From positions 1,736,001 through 1,800,000 of the forward strand of contig KN832871.1 of the NCBI GenBank assembly GCA_000827325.1: a stretch of DNA of 64,000 nucleotides, in the 5' to 3' direction. This stretch comes from Oidiodendron maius Zn (taxonomy: Eukaryota > Ascomycota > Leotiomycetes > Myxotrichaceae). Within the stretch, counting starts at the first letter, position 1, and every line of letters begins with the position of its first letter. Positions 10,352-21,171 of this stretch are shown piece by piece. The notes below the pieces were generated by a model that was not told where the DNA came from, ran no database searches, and was given only the letters and a program-made list of their open reading frames with translations. A program made the position numbers and the translations under genes.

Positions 10352-13300
10352 CTATGCTTCAATTGACGGCCCAACGGCATCTATTCTCTGAATTAGTTCA
10401 GCACTGACCTTCAGATTCTCCGCTCCGCTCAACGACTTGGCAATCATACTCTCACTCCTCTCTCTAACAATGCGCTTCAGGGCGTTAACAAGAAACCCAG
10501 ACACGAGTTCAACAGACCACGAGTCAGGGATGAGACTTAGTACATATCCGACGTCAAACCAGCTGCCAAATCTTTCCAGCAGAATGCTCGTCTGCTCCAC
10601 ACGATTGCTAATATCCTCTATGCGAAGGAACTCTGCTAAGAGGAATCCGAAAAGTCTGGACTGCTCTTCTCGCGTTGGTATTGTTTTTGGTGACAAGGTG
10701 CCCGGCTTGGGGTGGAAGATACTTGAACCGCCAAGGAGACAGTAGTTAATTGCGGTGTCATAGTCTCCTAAACCATGAGTCAAGAGATGAAGGGCGTCTT
10801 CGTGCTGAGATTGTCTCCCGTTGAGAATTATAATTTCCGGGACTAGCTCCTGTGTATACGGCGCAATTTGGCGAAGAATAGCAGCAACATCGTAATCCGA
10901 TGCCGAACCTTGACTACCCCCTAGCAGTTGAAGGAGTCTTAGACGACTGTGCCACCATTCTTCATCTATGGCATTTTCCGTGATGAATTGCCGATACGTT
11001 GGTTTCGGTGGGCGCAGAGCACGGTATGACTCGTAAGTTTGTGCTAATATCGCTTTAGCTTTATCTGACTGCTCTAGCTTGCTCGTCACAATCTCGAGAT
11101 AATATGTTATAAGGTCGTTGATGTATTCAACATGATCTTTGTTGAAAACAAGAAATTCGAGATAGTCCTTGACGGCTCCAGGTGCCCCTTCTCGGAGAAT
11201 ATTGACCACCTGAGTCGGTTGAAATTTGACTTGGCTTTTGTCATCAGCAAAAAGCTGAATCCCAAGCCTCGGATTACGAGTAGCCAGCCACACGCCATAT
11301 TCATGTACCAGCGTAGTGTTTCGGATCTTCCCAAGATACTCTCGCATTTGCTGTTCGCCTTCTCGAAATTCTCCACCTTCATCGTTCTCACCTTCCAAAA
11401 TTCGACGCCAAGTTGATAGAACCTCACCCAACATTTTGCGACCATGATAAAGACGACTAAGGACATAAAGACGGTGGTGAGACTCGAGAAGAGACACGGC
11501 CCTTTCAAAGCAATCGACGCCAAGGTCAACGAGTTCGTAGAGTTCTGCACGCACCGTTTTTAAGTTGGGAAGGTCTTGCGGAGAAGACTTATCAAGATGT
11601 AGTAGAATGATGAGAAGAGAGGCATCCACGCTCCTAAACACCTCGTTCTCATTTGCCACACTTCCAAAGCCTTTCTTTTTCCGCCAAGTGGATAGATATG
11701 TGTGCAGAAAGTCTATAACATGATCAGGTACACTGTCAATTCCAGAGTCCATAATTCCATGAGCAATTAGGTTCTCAGCAAGATCCTTGATGCCGCCATG
11801 GATCCAAATCCCAGTTCTACCTTCCACGATCTCGTTTCGCAGAGGTGGAATGATTGCTAGCACAACACGAGGATCAAGGCCACCTTCTAGCAGGGCCTCT
11901 TCCGTTGCGCGACGGTCGGCATCTAACGGTTGTCCGGATTGGGTGTCCAATATACTCATAAGAAGAAGCAGGCCAGCGCGTTGCCTAATATACCCCAAAC
12001 TTAGAAACTCAGCCTCAGACTTTGCCTCGCGTCCCCGTAGAGAGTTAATGATCTCGATTGTTTTTCGGCTATCGACTGCGGTATACTTTTGACCATTACG
12101 GACCTCGTTACGCAGCGCTGTAGAGAGCATTGCCTCTAACCGTAAGGTTACTGGGTTTCTGACTGTCCACCATATATCTTTGCCCGCCCATGCTACCACG
12201 TGGGTCCGAGAATGGCCTAATCGTTCAGCAAATTGCTTTTCTTCCTCGTTGCGCTTTGCTTCCCAGCCTTTTGGGAGTGAATCTCCACTTTCGAAAAGCT
12301 CCTTCTCTGCAGATACTTGCTCTAGCGACGTAGCAGTTCTGGAATCGACATTAGCGGCGGACATTACGGACACATCCATAGACCGCGTCGCAAAAGGTGA
12401 AAAATGCTTCAGGCGAAGTCTGTCCACAACTTCATCGAAGAAGACATCGCCTGGATCTACCACATATCGCAGCCCAACTCTAGTGGCCTTCAGCCTTTTG
12501 CCTTGGGCGAAAGCAGATGGCGTTTCCAACCAGAACTTTTGGATTTCACCCTCTCCCGGGTCTAGATCCCATCGTTGAATTTGAATGCCATGCCGTTGTT
12601 CCTCACCAAGGTTACGGGCCATAGACGCAAGCACAAACCCTTCTTCTTCATCTTCCAGGTTCGCGGATGTCGGGTCAACTCCAACCCCTCGGCCATCAGT
12701 GACCAATACGTCCGGATAGCTGTCAAATTCCAACGTCGATCGAGTCACATCACCTTCAAGATTCACGAATATACCCACTCCCGGATCCTTCGGTACTGTC
12801 CCAGTGACTAAGAGAAATTCATGTGGAGTTGGAGAAACTATATGTGGTTTCAGGTCGACAAGAGGTAGAGTTAATGCCGGATTGGCTTGGTCCGTGGAGG
12901 TGCTCTCACTTGGGGCCGGAGGTAGAGGCTTATTGGAGCTCTGACTGGGCTCATGAGACGCAGGACGAGGACTTGTAGTTGGAGCAGGCGAAGATTCTCG
13001 AAATAAAGTGTCTGGAGTCTCTCGTCCAGAATAGTCTCCACTTCCGCCTCGTGAATCGTGTTTGCGGGAATTTCCACTCACGAAAGGACCGAGGCTTGTG
13101 CTACGGCTATGCCCTCGGTTATCAGAAGCTATAGCATGGCCTCCTTGAGTGGACGTGGTGTTTCGCGGAAGGCTACTACCGGTGTTTCCTGATATGTCTT
13201 GGACACGACCGCCTACATCGCTTGATTGCGAGTCGTCCAATGACGAAATGGGAAATAAAGGAATCTTTAGCTGACGGTCAACATCGATGAGGGCATAGGA

Positions 13301-14083
13301 TCGTGAATCTGCCACGCACGCAAATGAGTCGCGGCGTATTGATAAGGTACACCCAGCGTAGTCGACTGTCTAGTAGAAATCAGCTCAATATTCTTAGCAT
13401 AGATACAGGGCAAGGCTCTACTTTAATAGCACGAGGTTCTTCACCAATCCTGATTACTCTCATCTTCCTGTTAAGGGAAAGGAGGACAGTAACAGAGGCG
13501 CTTTTGCCATCCTGTCTGCCACCCTTTTGATCGACATTGAGATCCAAACCACCAATCCAATTACAAGATCGAATCTGAGCAATCTCAAACACTGGACTCA
13601 GTTCTGGAAGCGAGTAGAATGTGACTGTCCAGTTACATAGAACGCACGCCTTAGATACTGTTGGAAGGAGCAGAATCTGCTGGATCCCTGGTCTGGCCGG
13701 TGTAGGCGGATTATGGAAGGCAGGTTGGAGTCTCGAGGCTAAAATATACGACGGCCCTCCCGATACATCGTCGGGGTCAGGAGGTATCTGAACGAAGTGG
13801 AGGATTTCGGAGGCAGAGGTTCCAACGTAGAGATTCTGCTCTGTATATAGTTAGCGCTTGTCCGTATCAGAAAATGTGAACCAAGAGGCGCGCAAACAGT
13901 ATAATGAAATACACAGCCCGTACCTAGAAACTCCACGCAATTGATCTCAATATCATCTCTGTCACCGTCGGCTGCTAATGGCACGTTGTCGAGCAAGCTG
14001 CGGAAGACGTACGGCCCTGTATCCGTGAGGTTGAGGGGCTCCAGTGTCGAGCCTTGAATCCCCTCTGGATCTCCCTGGTCCAT
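10352..14083 (-). CDS. VPS3: CORVET tethering subunit Vps3 (CNH domain protein, TGFBRAP1-like)
   Basis: Three exons, 14083..13924, 13840..13422 and 13369..10352 (introns 83 and 52 bp), 1198 aa. Residues about 45-350 are a citron-homology (CNH) beta-propeller, beginning at NLYVGTSASEIL and including DYAGCTLSIRRDSFACVADS. A Ser/Pro-rich insert sits within it (about 225-310). The C-terminal two thirds are alpha-solenoid. LEGGLDPRVVLAIIPPLRNE near residue 685 is the Vps39-type domain 1 signature, and LYVLSRLYHGRKMLGEVL and the end region fit the clathrin-repeat and Vps39 domain 2. Role from the family: endosome-specific subunit of CORVET, binding Rab5 (Vps21). The start chosen is the only ATG in frame; a GTG lies 15 nt upstream. 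The exon 2-3 junction (IK-TVDYAG) uses acceptor CTACTAG. Confidence 0.9.
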
Positions 14084-14436
14084 GATTGAGGAGAACACCC
14101 TCGGTCAGGAGAATTTCATTGCGGATGTGGCCTGGTTGTGTTGTCGGTCATGGCAGAACTTAGGCACAAGGCGTGGTAGAGAAGGCTGACGTGACAGGGA
14201 TGTTATGGAGACATCCTATGCGACCTTTTTCGGGAGCATCAATATACGGGCACCATGCTTACTCGTACACTGCATTCAAAGCATGTAAGTCGTTCATCTT
14301 AATACAGCGAGCTGACCATGCCTTTACATCACCGCAAGGTGTATCCCATGTACAAAATCGCCCCTCCCGCTGGTATTCCAAAACGCCGTGGCTATCAATA
14401 GCCCCTGCTGTACAGCATTCCAATAGTCAGAACTGT
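14084..14436. other. Intergenic region upstream of VPS3
   Basis: 353 bp between the VPS3 start and the MIS12 stop (same strand). Open frames on the + strand here are the antisense of the flanking genes. Nothing further seen. Confidence 0.5.
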
Positions 14437-15479
14437 CTATGCACCTTCGTCCATTGCATCCTCTCCGCTAACCATTCCCACAACTTTTTCCAAGTCTTCC
14501 ACCTCTCCCTTTCCAAGTTGCCTTCCCTCTTTTTGCCATTCGCCATCCCTAACCTCTCCCATCTCCCCCAATTCCAAGCCCCGCACACTCTCGAGATGCC
14601 GCCTTGTCTCCCGTTCCACGAACTCCAGCCTTTGTCTCCTCCAGCTCTTTTCCTCTTCCCCAATCAAGCCTTGTTTCCCGCTCCCATCCGCGAGCTCTAC
14701 TAGCCGCGGTCTTAAATTCTGTAGGAGCGCTTTTAATGCTGGTAGCTGTGACAAAGTGAACGAAGTAGTCGCACTGATGGGATGCGAAGCGTCGTCCGTT
14801 AAATCGCCTTTGTTCTGTAAGAACGCAAAAACAGGGTACTCTATCTCTGTTTCACCTTTCAGTTGGCCAGTCGATGCCACATTCCTTGACAGTATAGCCT
14901 TCAAAGAGGCAATCGTTGCATCATTTTTCCCCGTCTCGGCCAGTAGTAATGAATGCAGCTTTTGTGTCTCTCTCAATTTCCTCCGTTGTAGCACTATCGA
15001 CTCTGTGCTCGGCGCATCATCGTTGCTCGTAAAATTTAATCCCTCGTAATGGCTCAATTGAACCCAGTCCCTGACTTCAGACGGCACACTGAGAACATTC
15101 CTCAATGCCCACACCTCAAGTTTGTCGAAATTCTTGTCAATTTTGGCCTCCAGAAGAGTTTCGAGCTGATGCACTCCATTCTCAATCTCAAGTTTTGCTT
15201 TTTCCTCAATCGCTGTGCCGGTCTCTTGTGCTTCCGTAGAGGTTTGAGGGATGACTTGAAAGCCAAGGCTGGCTGGGTCTGCGGAGAGTAGTCCTCTCTC
15301 GACAGCATCTGTAGCTTTGAACACAAGGATGTTTATGCTGTTTATTATATCGTCAATTAAAGCCTATAGACAGAGTATCAGCAAATCAGTACAGACTCCC
15401 TGCGAATGCAACTGACCGCCGGCCTATACGTTAAATGCTCAGTCAAGAGCGTCGTGTCAGAATTGACTGGTGCGCTCAT
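14437..15479 (-). CDS. MIS12: Kinetochore protein Mis12/Mtw1
   Basis: Two exons, 15479..15417 and 15363..14437 (53-bp intron), 329 aa. The N-terminus has the family hallmark TEHLTYRPA-ALIDDIINSINIL, spliced exactly at the Ala-Ala junction, then VFKATDAVERGLL. A Glu/Lys-rich helical region follows, including NGVHQLETLLEAKIDKNFDKLEVWALRNVL, then a heptad-like C-terminal half. It is the head subunit of the MIND/Mis12 complex, linking CENP-C to Ndc80. It is transcribed divergently from CENP-I, another kinetochore gene, across 520 bp that contain two ACGCGT (MluI cell-cycle box) sites. Length is close to that of other filamentous fungal Mtw1 proteins. Confidence 0.95.
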
Positions 15480-15999
15480 ATCTGTGGTTCATGGGTTTGA
15501 CCTGACGATAGGTCTAGCTGGTAACGGGTGCCTATACTGCTTCAAAGAATCACAAGTCGCATAGACGTCGATTAAAAGGCATAAAAATTCTGTATCTCTA
15601 AACCTGAAGCAAAGTTCCACGCTGTTTGCCCGTATCTGTTGTTGACGGGAAGGCGGGAAGACGCGTCGACAGGTGACTTATAAACCCCGCACATCACCTG
15701 ACTGGGCATACTACATGTCTGAATGTTTGAAGTAAGTAAACTTGAAACACTTCAGGTATACTGATTGCGTCTGAATTTATACTCTAAATTAATCAATTGC
15801 ATCTGTCACAGCGTGGTTGGTGCAAAGACCCGATTCCATGTCTTCTCCGTACTCGGATTCCCTTAAAGAACACTCCCACGCGTTTCCTACAGATTTCGAT
15901 CACGAACGGCAACCCCACGCTGCAACGATATTATAGTTTGCTCCTTTACGGATCACAGGATTTAATCCAGAATGATTGGAAACAATCCTTTCAATAGCA
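15480..15999. promoter_or_regulatory. Bidirectional promoter of MIS12 and CENP-I
   Basis: 520 bp between the two start codons. It contains ACGCGT at 15661..15666 and 15878..15883; a third copy is at 16066..16071 in CENP-I intron 1. ACGCGT is the MBF (Mbp1/Res) site in yeasts, driving G1/S transcription. The position in a shared promoter of two kinetochore genes makes cell-cycle control plausible, but this is inference. Confidence 0.5.
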
Positions 16000-18467
16000 A
16001 TGGAGAGACAAGTAAAACGAGATGAGAGAATGAGCGAACTCTTGATTGACCTGCAAAATGGTAAGACGCGTCTTCCTAGATGCCCGATACCACCTTATAT
16101 TCTGTACAAAAAAGCTTATGAATATTCACAGCTGCAATTATACCTGTAAGGCAAAGAGCGGTCAAGATATCCAGTCTTGTGGATAGAGTGTGCTCGCGGG
16201 CTTATGAAGAAGGCCTTGATACTGCCACGTTGGAGAAGTTTGTTGACATTCTAACGCAATCTAATGAGCTTGACCAGGGAAGTCTGGGCAACCTGATCAG
16301 AAATCTCTACCCTGCCAGTAAGGTCCCAGATGACATAATAATCAGGGTCGTTGGTAGTCTTGGCCATGGACGTGCTAAACCATCATATGCAACCCAAGGC
16401 GCCCTGATAAAGTGGTTGGTTATGGTCTACGATGTCATTGAGAATCCAAAGGTTTTGTCACATTTCTATGGAATTTTTTTCAACCTTCTTGATACTCTTG
16501 CTATCAGGTATGCTCTATTTACCTACTTCTGATGAAATGCTGATAGGTTCCAGGCCACAAATATGTCATGTATTGTCCCTTATCACACGACGTAAACATG
16601 TGCGACCCTTTAGGATTCAAATTCTGTAGGTCACCGCGCCTGAAGAGTGTTTATAGGGGCAATGCTAATGTTTTAAAGCATGGAGTTGATGCGACATGCG
16701 GGAAATGATCCGCCGTTGGTAGGACTGATGAGAGTATATAAAGACTATTATCCAGATGTAATCGTCGGTGATGTAACTTCAGGACGGGCGTCGGTTTTTA
16801 TGGTTAGCAACCCACGTCCTACCTATGATAATGATTTTTAATCTACCTTCAGCATCCAAATCAAGAATGGCGAAAGAGACTCCGCGAGATACAAGAGGTT
16901 TACTCGCAGAGATCACAGGATATATTGCAACCCGAACAACAAAACTTCAGATTGGCCCGGAGAAGCGCTCGTATAAATTATGGCGCTATAATACCAAAAT
17001 TGCGCACTTCACATGCACATGAGGTAAATCACACTCTATAATTAGTCGTCTATTGGTAAGCTAATAAAGTAGTCGTCGATCACATTAGAGGAAATTGACA
17101 ACGTTGAAGATTTTGTGCGGCATCTGGAAAGGATTGAACTACCAAATCAGTTAGTGGCGGTTATTGGAGACCCTCTGTTGCAGAAGTTTCTTCAGCTTAA
17201 ATATTCCGAAGCAACTTCGAGACGCATTGACAATTGGTTATTGGCCTTTTTTGAGGACCAGCTGGAAGCCTCACATTCATTTGCAAGTAATATTCTGAAC
17301 ATGCTTGAAGCAATCCAGGACTACGCGCATTACACAAAGGTTTGCCTCGCAGTCAAACTCCATAATTGATACTAATAATCCCCAGTGCCTACCGCCAGCT
17401 TGTTTAACGTATATTGAGTCTATGCTTCCCTCTTGGAATGGAAATACAGGTCGAGAGATTGTTCTCGATATGCTAATTTATATTCCCATGGTCTCGTTTG
17501 AAGGTCTGTTGCATGTAATCCATTTATAACTCTTCTGTTGACTGCCTTAGAACTTTATCATAGTTTCTTCAGCCCTGTCGAGGATGCTATTTTGGATGAT
17601 ACGATAGAGTCAAAACTTGTCATCTTTACCTTCTACAATAATCTACTTCGTAGGTGGGGGAAGAAGCTTATAGCCTCAAATCATCCTTCTATGCAAGAAA
17701 GTACCTCAGTTACCTCTTTGATCGCCCATGTCAACAATCTTGCCCTCACCATTCTCCAGAGTTCTACATCTGTCACGATTTGTTCAACAGTTCTCACTTT
17801 CTACGAGAGCATCGCCTATCTTATTTCTCATACCGACTGTAGGGCTGCTGTTCGAATAATTACGCCTCCTGCTGAGGTAGTGTACACAATGTATTTTACA
17901 TCGTCTCTCAGCACTCTTACGCGCCTCTGCTCGATCCTCACCCTTTACAAACGTGCATTCGAGCTCGCAACATCTTCCAAGGCATCAGTTAATAATCAGC
18001 TGTCTTATCCAAAGGAATATTATAATCATTTTAATGGATTCCTCATGGACATTTGCAACTGCATATGGAGGTCCCGCGCATTTAACACTTCCGATGCGAA
18101 CGCAGTCGGCTGTTTACTGCCCGTTGAAATTACATCCACATTAACCAAATACGTTTCAGCCCTCGATACGTCCGTCTCCCTCGCGGGATTATTCAGCCTT
18201 TCTTACTCCCCCGTTCTTTGCCAGGAAGCGATATCCTATGTCAGAGAGCGCGAAGATAACGAGGATACAATCGACGTTCGGCATGCAGGACCAGTAACAC
18301 AGGGGTCCCTGAAGCAGCTTGAGATGGATGGAGGGTTAGTACTCTCATGGGCAGATTACAGATTGGGCGTACTACGCCATTTGGAAAGCAATGGAGTTGC
18401 AGGCATTGGAGAGCTGATGTACAATACCATGAAACACCTGATGATGGCGAGAGAGAATATGGCTTAG
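16000..18467 (+). CDS. MIS6: Inner kinetochore CENP-I / Mis6 (Ctf3)
   Basis: Eight exons: 16000..16060, 16132..16507, 16554..16625, 16679..16802, 16853..17023, 17073..17339, 17386..17503, 17551..18467; introns 46-71 bp; 701 aa. Key stretches are QRAVKISSLVDRVCSRAYEEGLD near residue 28, PQICHVLSLITRRKHVRPFR, and MRVYKDYYPDVIVGDVTSGRASVF, all typical of Mis6/CENP-I. The protein is all-helical (HEAT-like) and belongs to the CCAN, needed to place CENP-A nucleosomes and assemble the outer kinetochore. Junctions were fixed by phase and by family words; one uses acceptor AAAGTAG because the earlier AG would give a stop. The first ATG follows an AGCA context. Convergent with the small serine palmitoyltransferase subunit gene. 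Confidence 0.92.
16066..16071. promoter_or_regulatory. ACGCGT (MCB-like) in CENP-I intron 1
   Basis: Third ACGCGT near the kinetochore pair, only 5 nt after the donor of intron 1. It may be chance; see the finding on the pair. Confidence 0.3.
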
Positions 18468-18755
18468 CATCGGCGCAAGAAGTAATCGGCGGGAAGCTCA
18501 CTGCCTATTTGTAAGAATTGAACTTGGATTGTGCAACTTGGTAGAAGAGCCAATACAATCACGAAAAAGAAAAGTATCACAATCGTAGAGTTTAGTATTA
18601 TTATTATTAGTTATGGATGTGTATATCAAATGCCATTATCATTTATCCCCAGCTTCCAAACGAACGACTCTTGTAATAAATATAGAGCCATTTGTAGTCC
18701 ATAGTACGTAACTGCTCTCGTGCTATCGTACAAACAATTGTTCCCATCCTGTGAC

Positions 18756-19268
18756 CTAAAGCTCCCTTCCAGAACCCCATACACTTGACGGTGTATTAGA
18801 CCCTGCGGCACTGAGAGTTGTCTGCTTAACATGTTCCCCGAGCACAGTACTCAAGCTCTCTGAGGCTGCTTTCGCGCCTTCAGGGCCATTGTAGTAGAAC
18901 CAGGCGCGATTTGTGAGGAACGTGAGGTGTTGTGGAAGGTACAGTGTAAGTGCGATGACAATCATGCTGAAGAAGAGGAAGAGAAAAGAATCTGTATGTA
19001 CGCAAGATCGATCAGTCATGCTCTCATCGAGGGAAACTGCGAGCCGGACACTGGAACACGAGTTGAGAGAAATAGGGGTCTCGATTTGGGTTAGAAGCGC
19101 GTGGGTGCTTACTGAAAATGAATTTTTCCGTGGGAGTCATCATGTAGAGGGAGAAGGTGACCTGGCCCTGTCAGTAGGTGTGCTGGAAGTCGAAAGAACG
19201 ACTTATCGAACCTCATACTGATATCTCTTTCTCTGCAGCCACCGGAACGTGGACGCGAGGATAGCCAT
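18756..19268 (-). CDS. Serine palmitoyltransferase small subunit (ssSPT-like)
   Basis: Three exons, 19268..19212, 19161..19113 and 18991..18756 (introns 50 and 121 bp), 113 aa. The reading YQYE-VTFSLYMMTPTEKFIF-NSF followed by YLPQHLTFL matches the pattern of human SPTSSA: YQY, then LYML.PWER..FNS, then a membrane helix, then MPQHI. One hydrophobic helix (residues about 35-58, LFLFFSMIVIALTLYL) is visible. The role from the family is to bind and stimulate serine palmitoyltransferase (Lcb1/Lcb2) in the ER, the first step of sphingolipid synthesis, where it can also affect acyl-CoA choice. An in-frame TGA upstream with no other ATG fixes the start. The third exon alone would look like a meaningless 87-aa frame, so the gene is easy to miss. 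Confidence 0.85.
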
Positions 19269-19537
19269 AGTGAGGAGTCGTACTTCTCCTGGCCAGAATG
19301 CAGGTCCTAATTGCGTTACTTTTGTGGGATGTGGTGTCCAGGGGTAGTGCAAGAACGAGTTGGCAAAAATTTGGAGTGCTTTGTTTGTTAATAACTTTGT
19401 GAACGGAAGCCGTCAGAAATGGTTAAAGGGATGTCGGATGTCGGATATCGAACGTCAGCAAGACGAGGCTTGTATGTCATTCCCGGCCTATCGCACTAAA
19501 CTTCAACAATACACTCTCCCAGAATGTACAGGGTGCC

Positions 19538-20128
19538 ATGATACGCCAATTATTTTATTCTTTAAGTTGTAAGCAAAGCTTTGGCAATGATTTGAGAAGC
19601 CTAGTCAACAGACGCAGCTTTGCTGCAACCCATTCAATATGGGTGAAGAAGATGCCTGATCGACCCTTACCCGTCAGGGAGGACGAGTTTACGGAGAGTT
19701 ATCTCAAGGGCAGTGGTCCCGGAGGTCAGAAGATTGTAAGTCAACCCCGTGAGTGAGCCGGCTTGATTTCATCACCCTCCTAGGCCATTAAATCAAATTT
19801 CTAAGGCTGTCACTTACATGAAGTCAAACAGAACAAAACCTCATCCGCTGTGCAACTGAAACACATCCCGACCGGTCTCGTTCTTAAAGTGCAAGCCACA
19901 AGATCTCGTTCACAGAATCGAAAGATTGCAAGACAGATGCTGGCGGAGAAACTAGAAGTGCTGGAGAAAGGGGAAGGCAGTAGAGCTGCTATTGTCGGGG
20001 AAGCAAAAAGAAAGAAAAAGAGCAGCGCAGTCAAAAAGAGCAAGCGAAAGTACCGCCTCTTAGAAGAAAAGTCCAGGGCGGTTATAGAAGAACCCTCGCG
20101 GCAAGATGAGAATAAAGGCCCTGAATGA
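19538..20128 (+). CDS. Mitochondrial GGQ release-factor-like protein (MTRFR/C12orf65, yeast Rso55 type)
   Basis: Two exons, 19538..19735 and 19832..20128 (96-bp intron), 164 aa. The N-terminus is basic with RRSFAATHSIWVKK (mitochondrial presequence). GSGPGGQKI spans residues 59-66 with the GGQ peptidyl-hydrolysis motif at 62-64, followed after the intron by NKTSSAVQLKHIPTGLVL, the class I release factor domain 3 fold. There is no codon-recognition domain, and the tail is Lys/Arg-rich (KRKKKSSAVKKSKRKY), as in MTRFR, where it anchors in the ribosome. Family role: rescue of stalled mitoribosomes by hydrolysing peptidyl-tRNA or ejected peptidyl-tRNA. Divergent from the ssSPT gene over 269 bp. 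Confidence 0.92.
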
Positions 20129-21171
20129 ATGAGCTCGCTCTGGTCCCGTCAGACGCTGCCTCGTTTGAAAACTCTGTGCAAATTACATGAACTATCCTGT
20201 AGGTCAATTTCGTCGCCACTCCCCCTCCTTCCATATATAATGTGCATAAGAGTAATCAATCCAAGACCTCTTTTTATTCCAGCCTATATTCTCCATTCAA
20301 TTCAGTTCATCGAAGATAGAGGCGAGGCACACAAATATAAAGCAATCGCCTTGAACAGACCAATCGCATTGGAATTACCGTCTGATATGAAGATCATGTT
20401 GCTTTCAGCATATTTAGATCATCGATTGAGTAGAATTTGTTAGAGACGTCTATCGTCTATTGCTCTCTTCTACGAAGTCGTCATCAATTTAGCAGATAAC
20501 ACGACGAACTGAGATGAGTTTGCGTACCTGGCTATGCCTTACGTATGCCATGCCGGAGAATATCATGGCTAAGAGTAGACCATAAGTGTTGCTACTGATA
20601 GCTAGTGTGAAGTTCTACAATATGAGAACCCTATTTTCTAGAAAAGTAAAATTTTAGGCATACTTTGAGCGCGGAACTCTAGTTGTGAATTCTTAACACT
20701 TCTTGATGCCTTTGAAAGCCCCCTTGAGAGTTGCTTGATACTTAAAAGGCTTCTTGAATGAGGCCCTTCTATTATTAGGTAAGGCATGTCAATTGCAAGA
20801 CGTCCTTTATGGTTACAATGGCTATTATGGGTGTACGCTTTCTCTCCGTTTACTCCCGTCTAACAAATGATGACTTCATTGGCCCTGGGTAAGATCTATT
20901 GGCTTCACGCCCAAAGTCAAGAATTTCCTAGAGTATGAATAGAATACTTTAGATTTTGCGTAAAACTTTTCTATGCCACTATGTCTTAGATATACTTCAA
21001 TTTCTAAATCGAGAATGGTTTTAGCAGGAAACAATGCAGAGGCCGTATAGAATGGCATATTAGATTACACTGGTATTGTTATTTTCTGTCTGACATAGGT
21101 AACTTTTCCCGTAACAATTTGCGGTCTAATCTGAGCAAGCACTTATCCCAGATTCGTTGAGTTTCCCGGTC
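20129..21171. other. Long convergent intergenic region
   Basis: About 1 kb of mostly AT-rich sequence between two convergent genes. A 60-codon ATG-started frame on the minus strand (21058..20876) and a 104-codon frame at 20129..20443 have no recognisable content. I cannot support a gene here. Confidence 0.5.
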
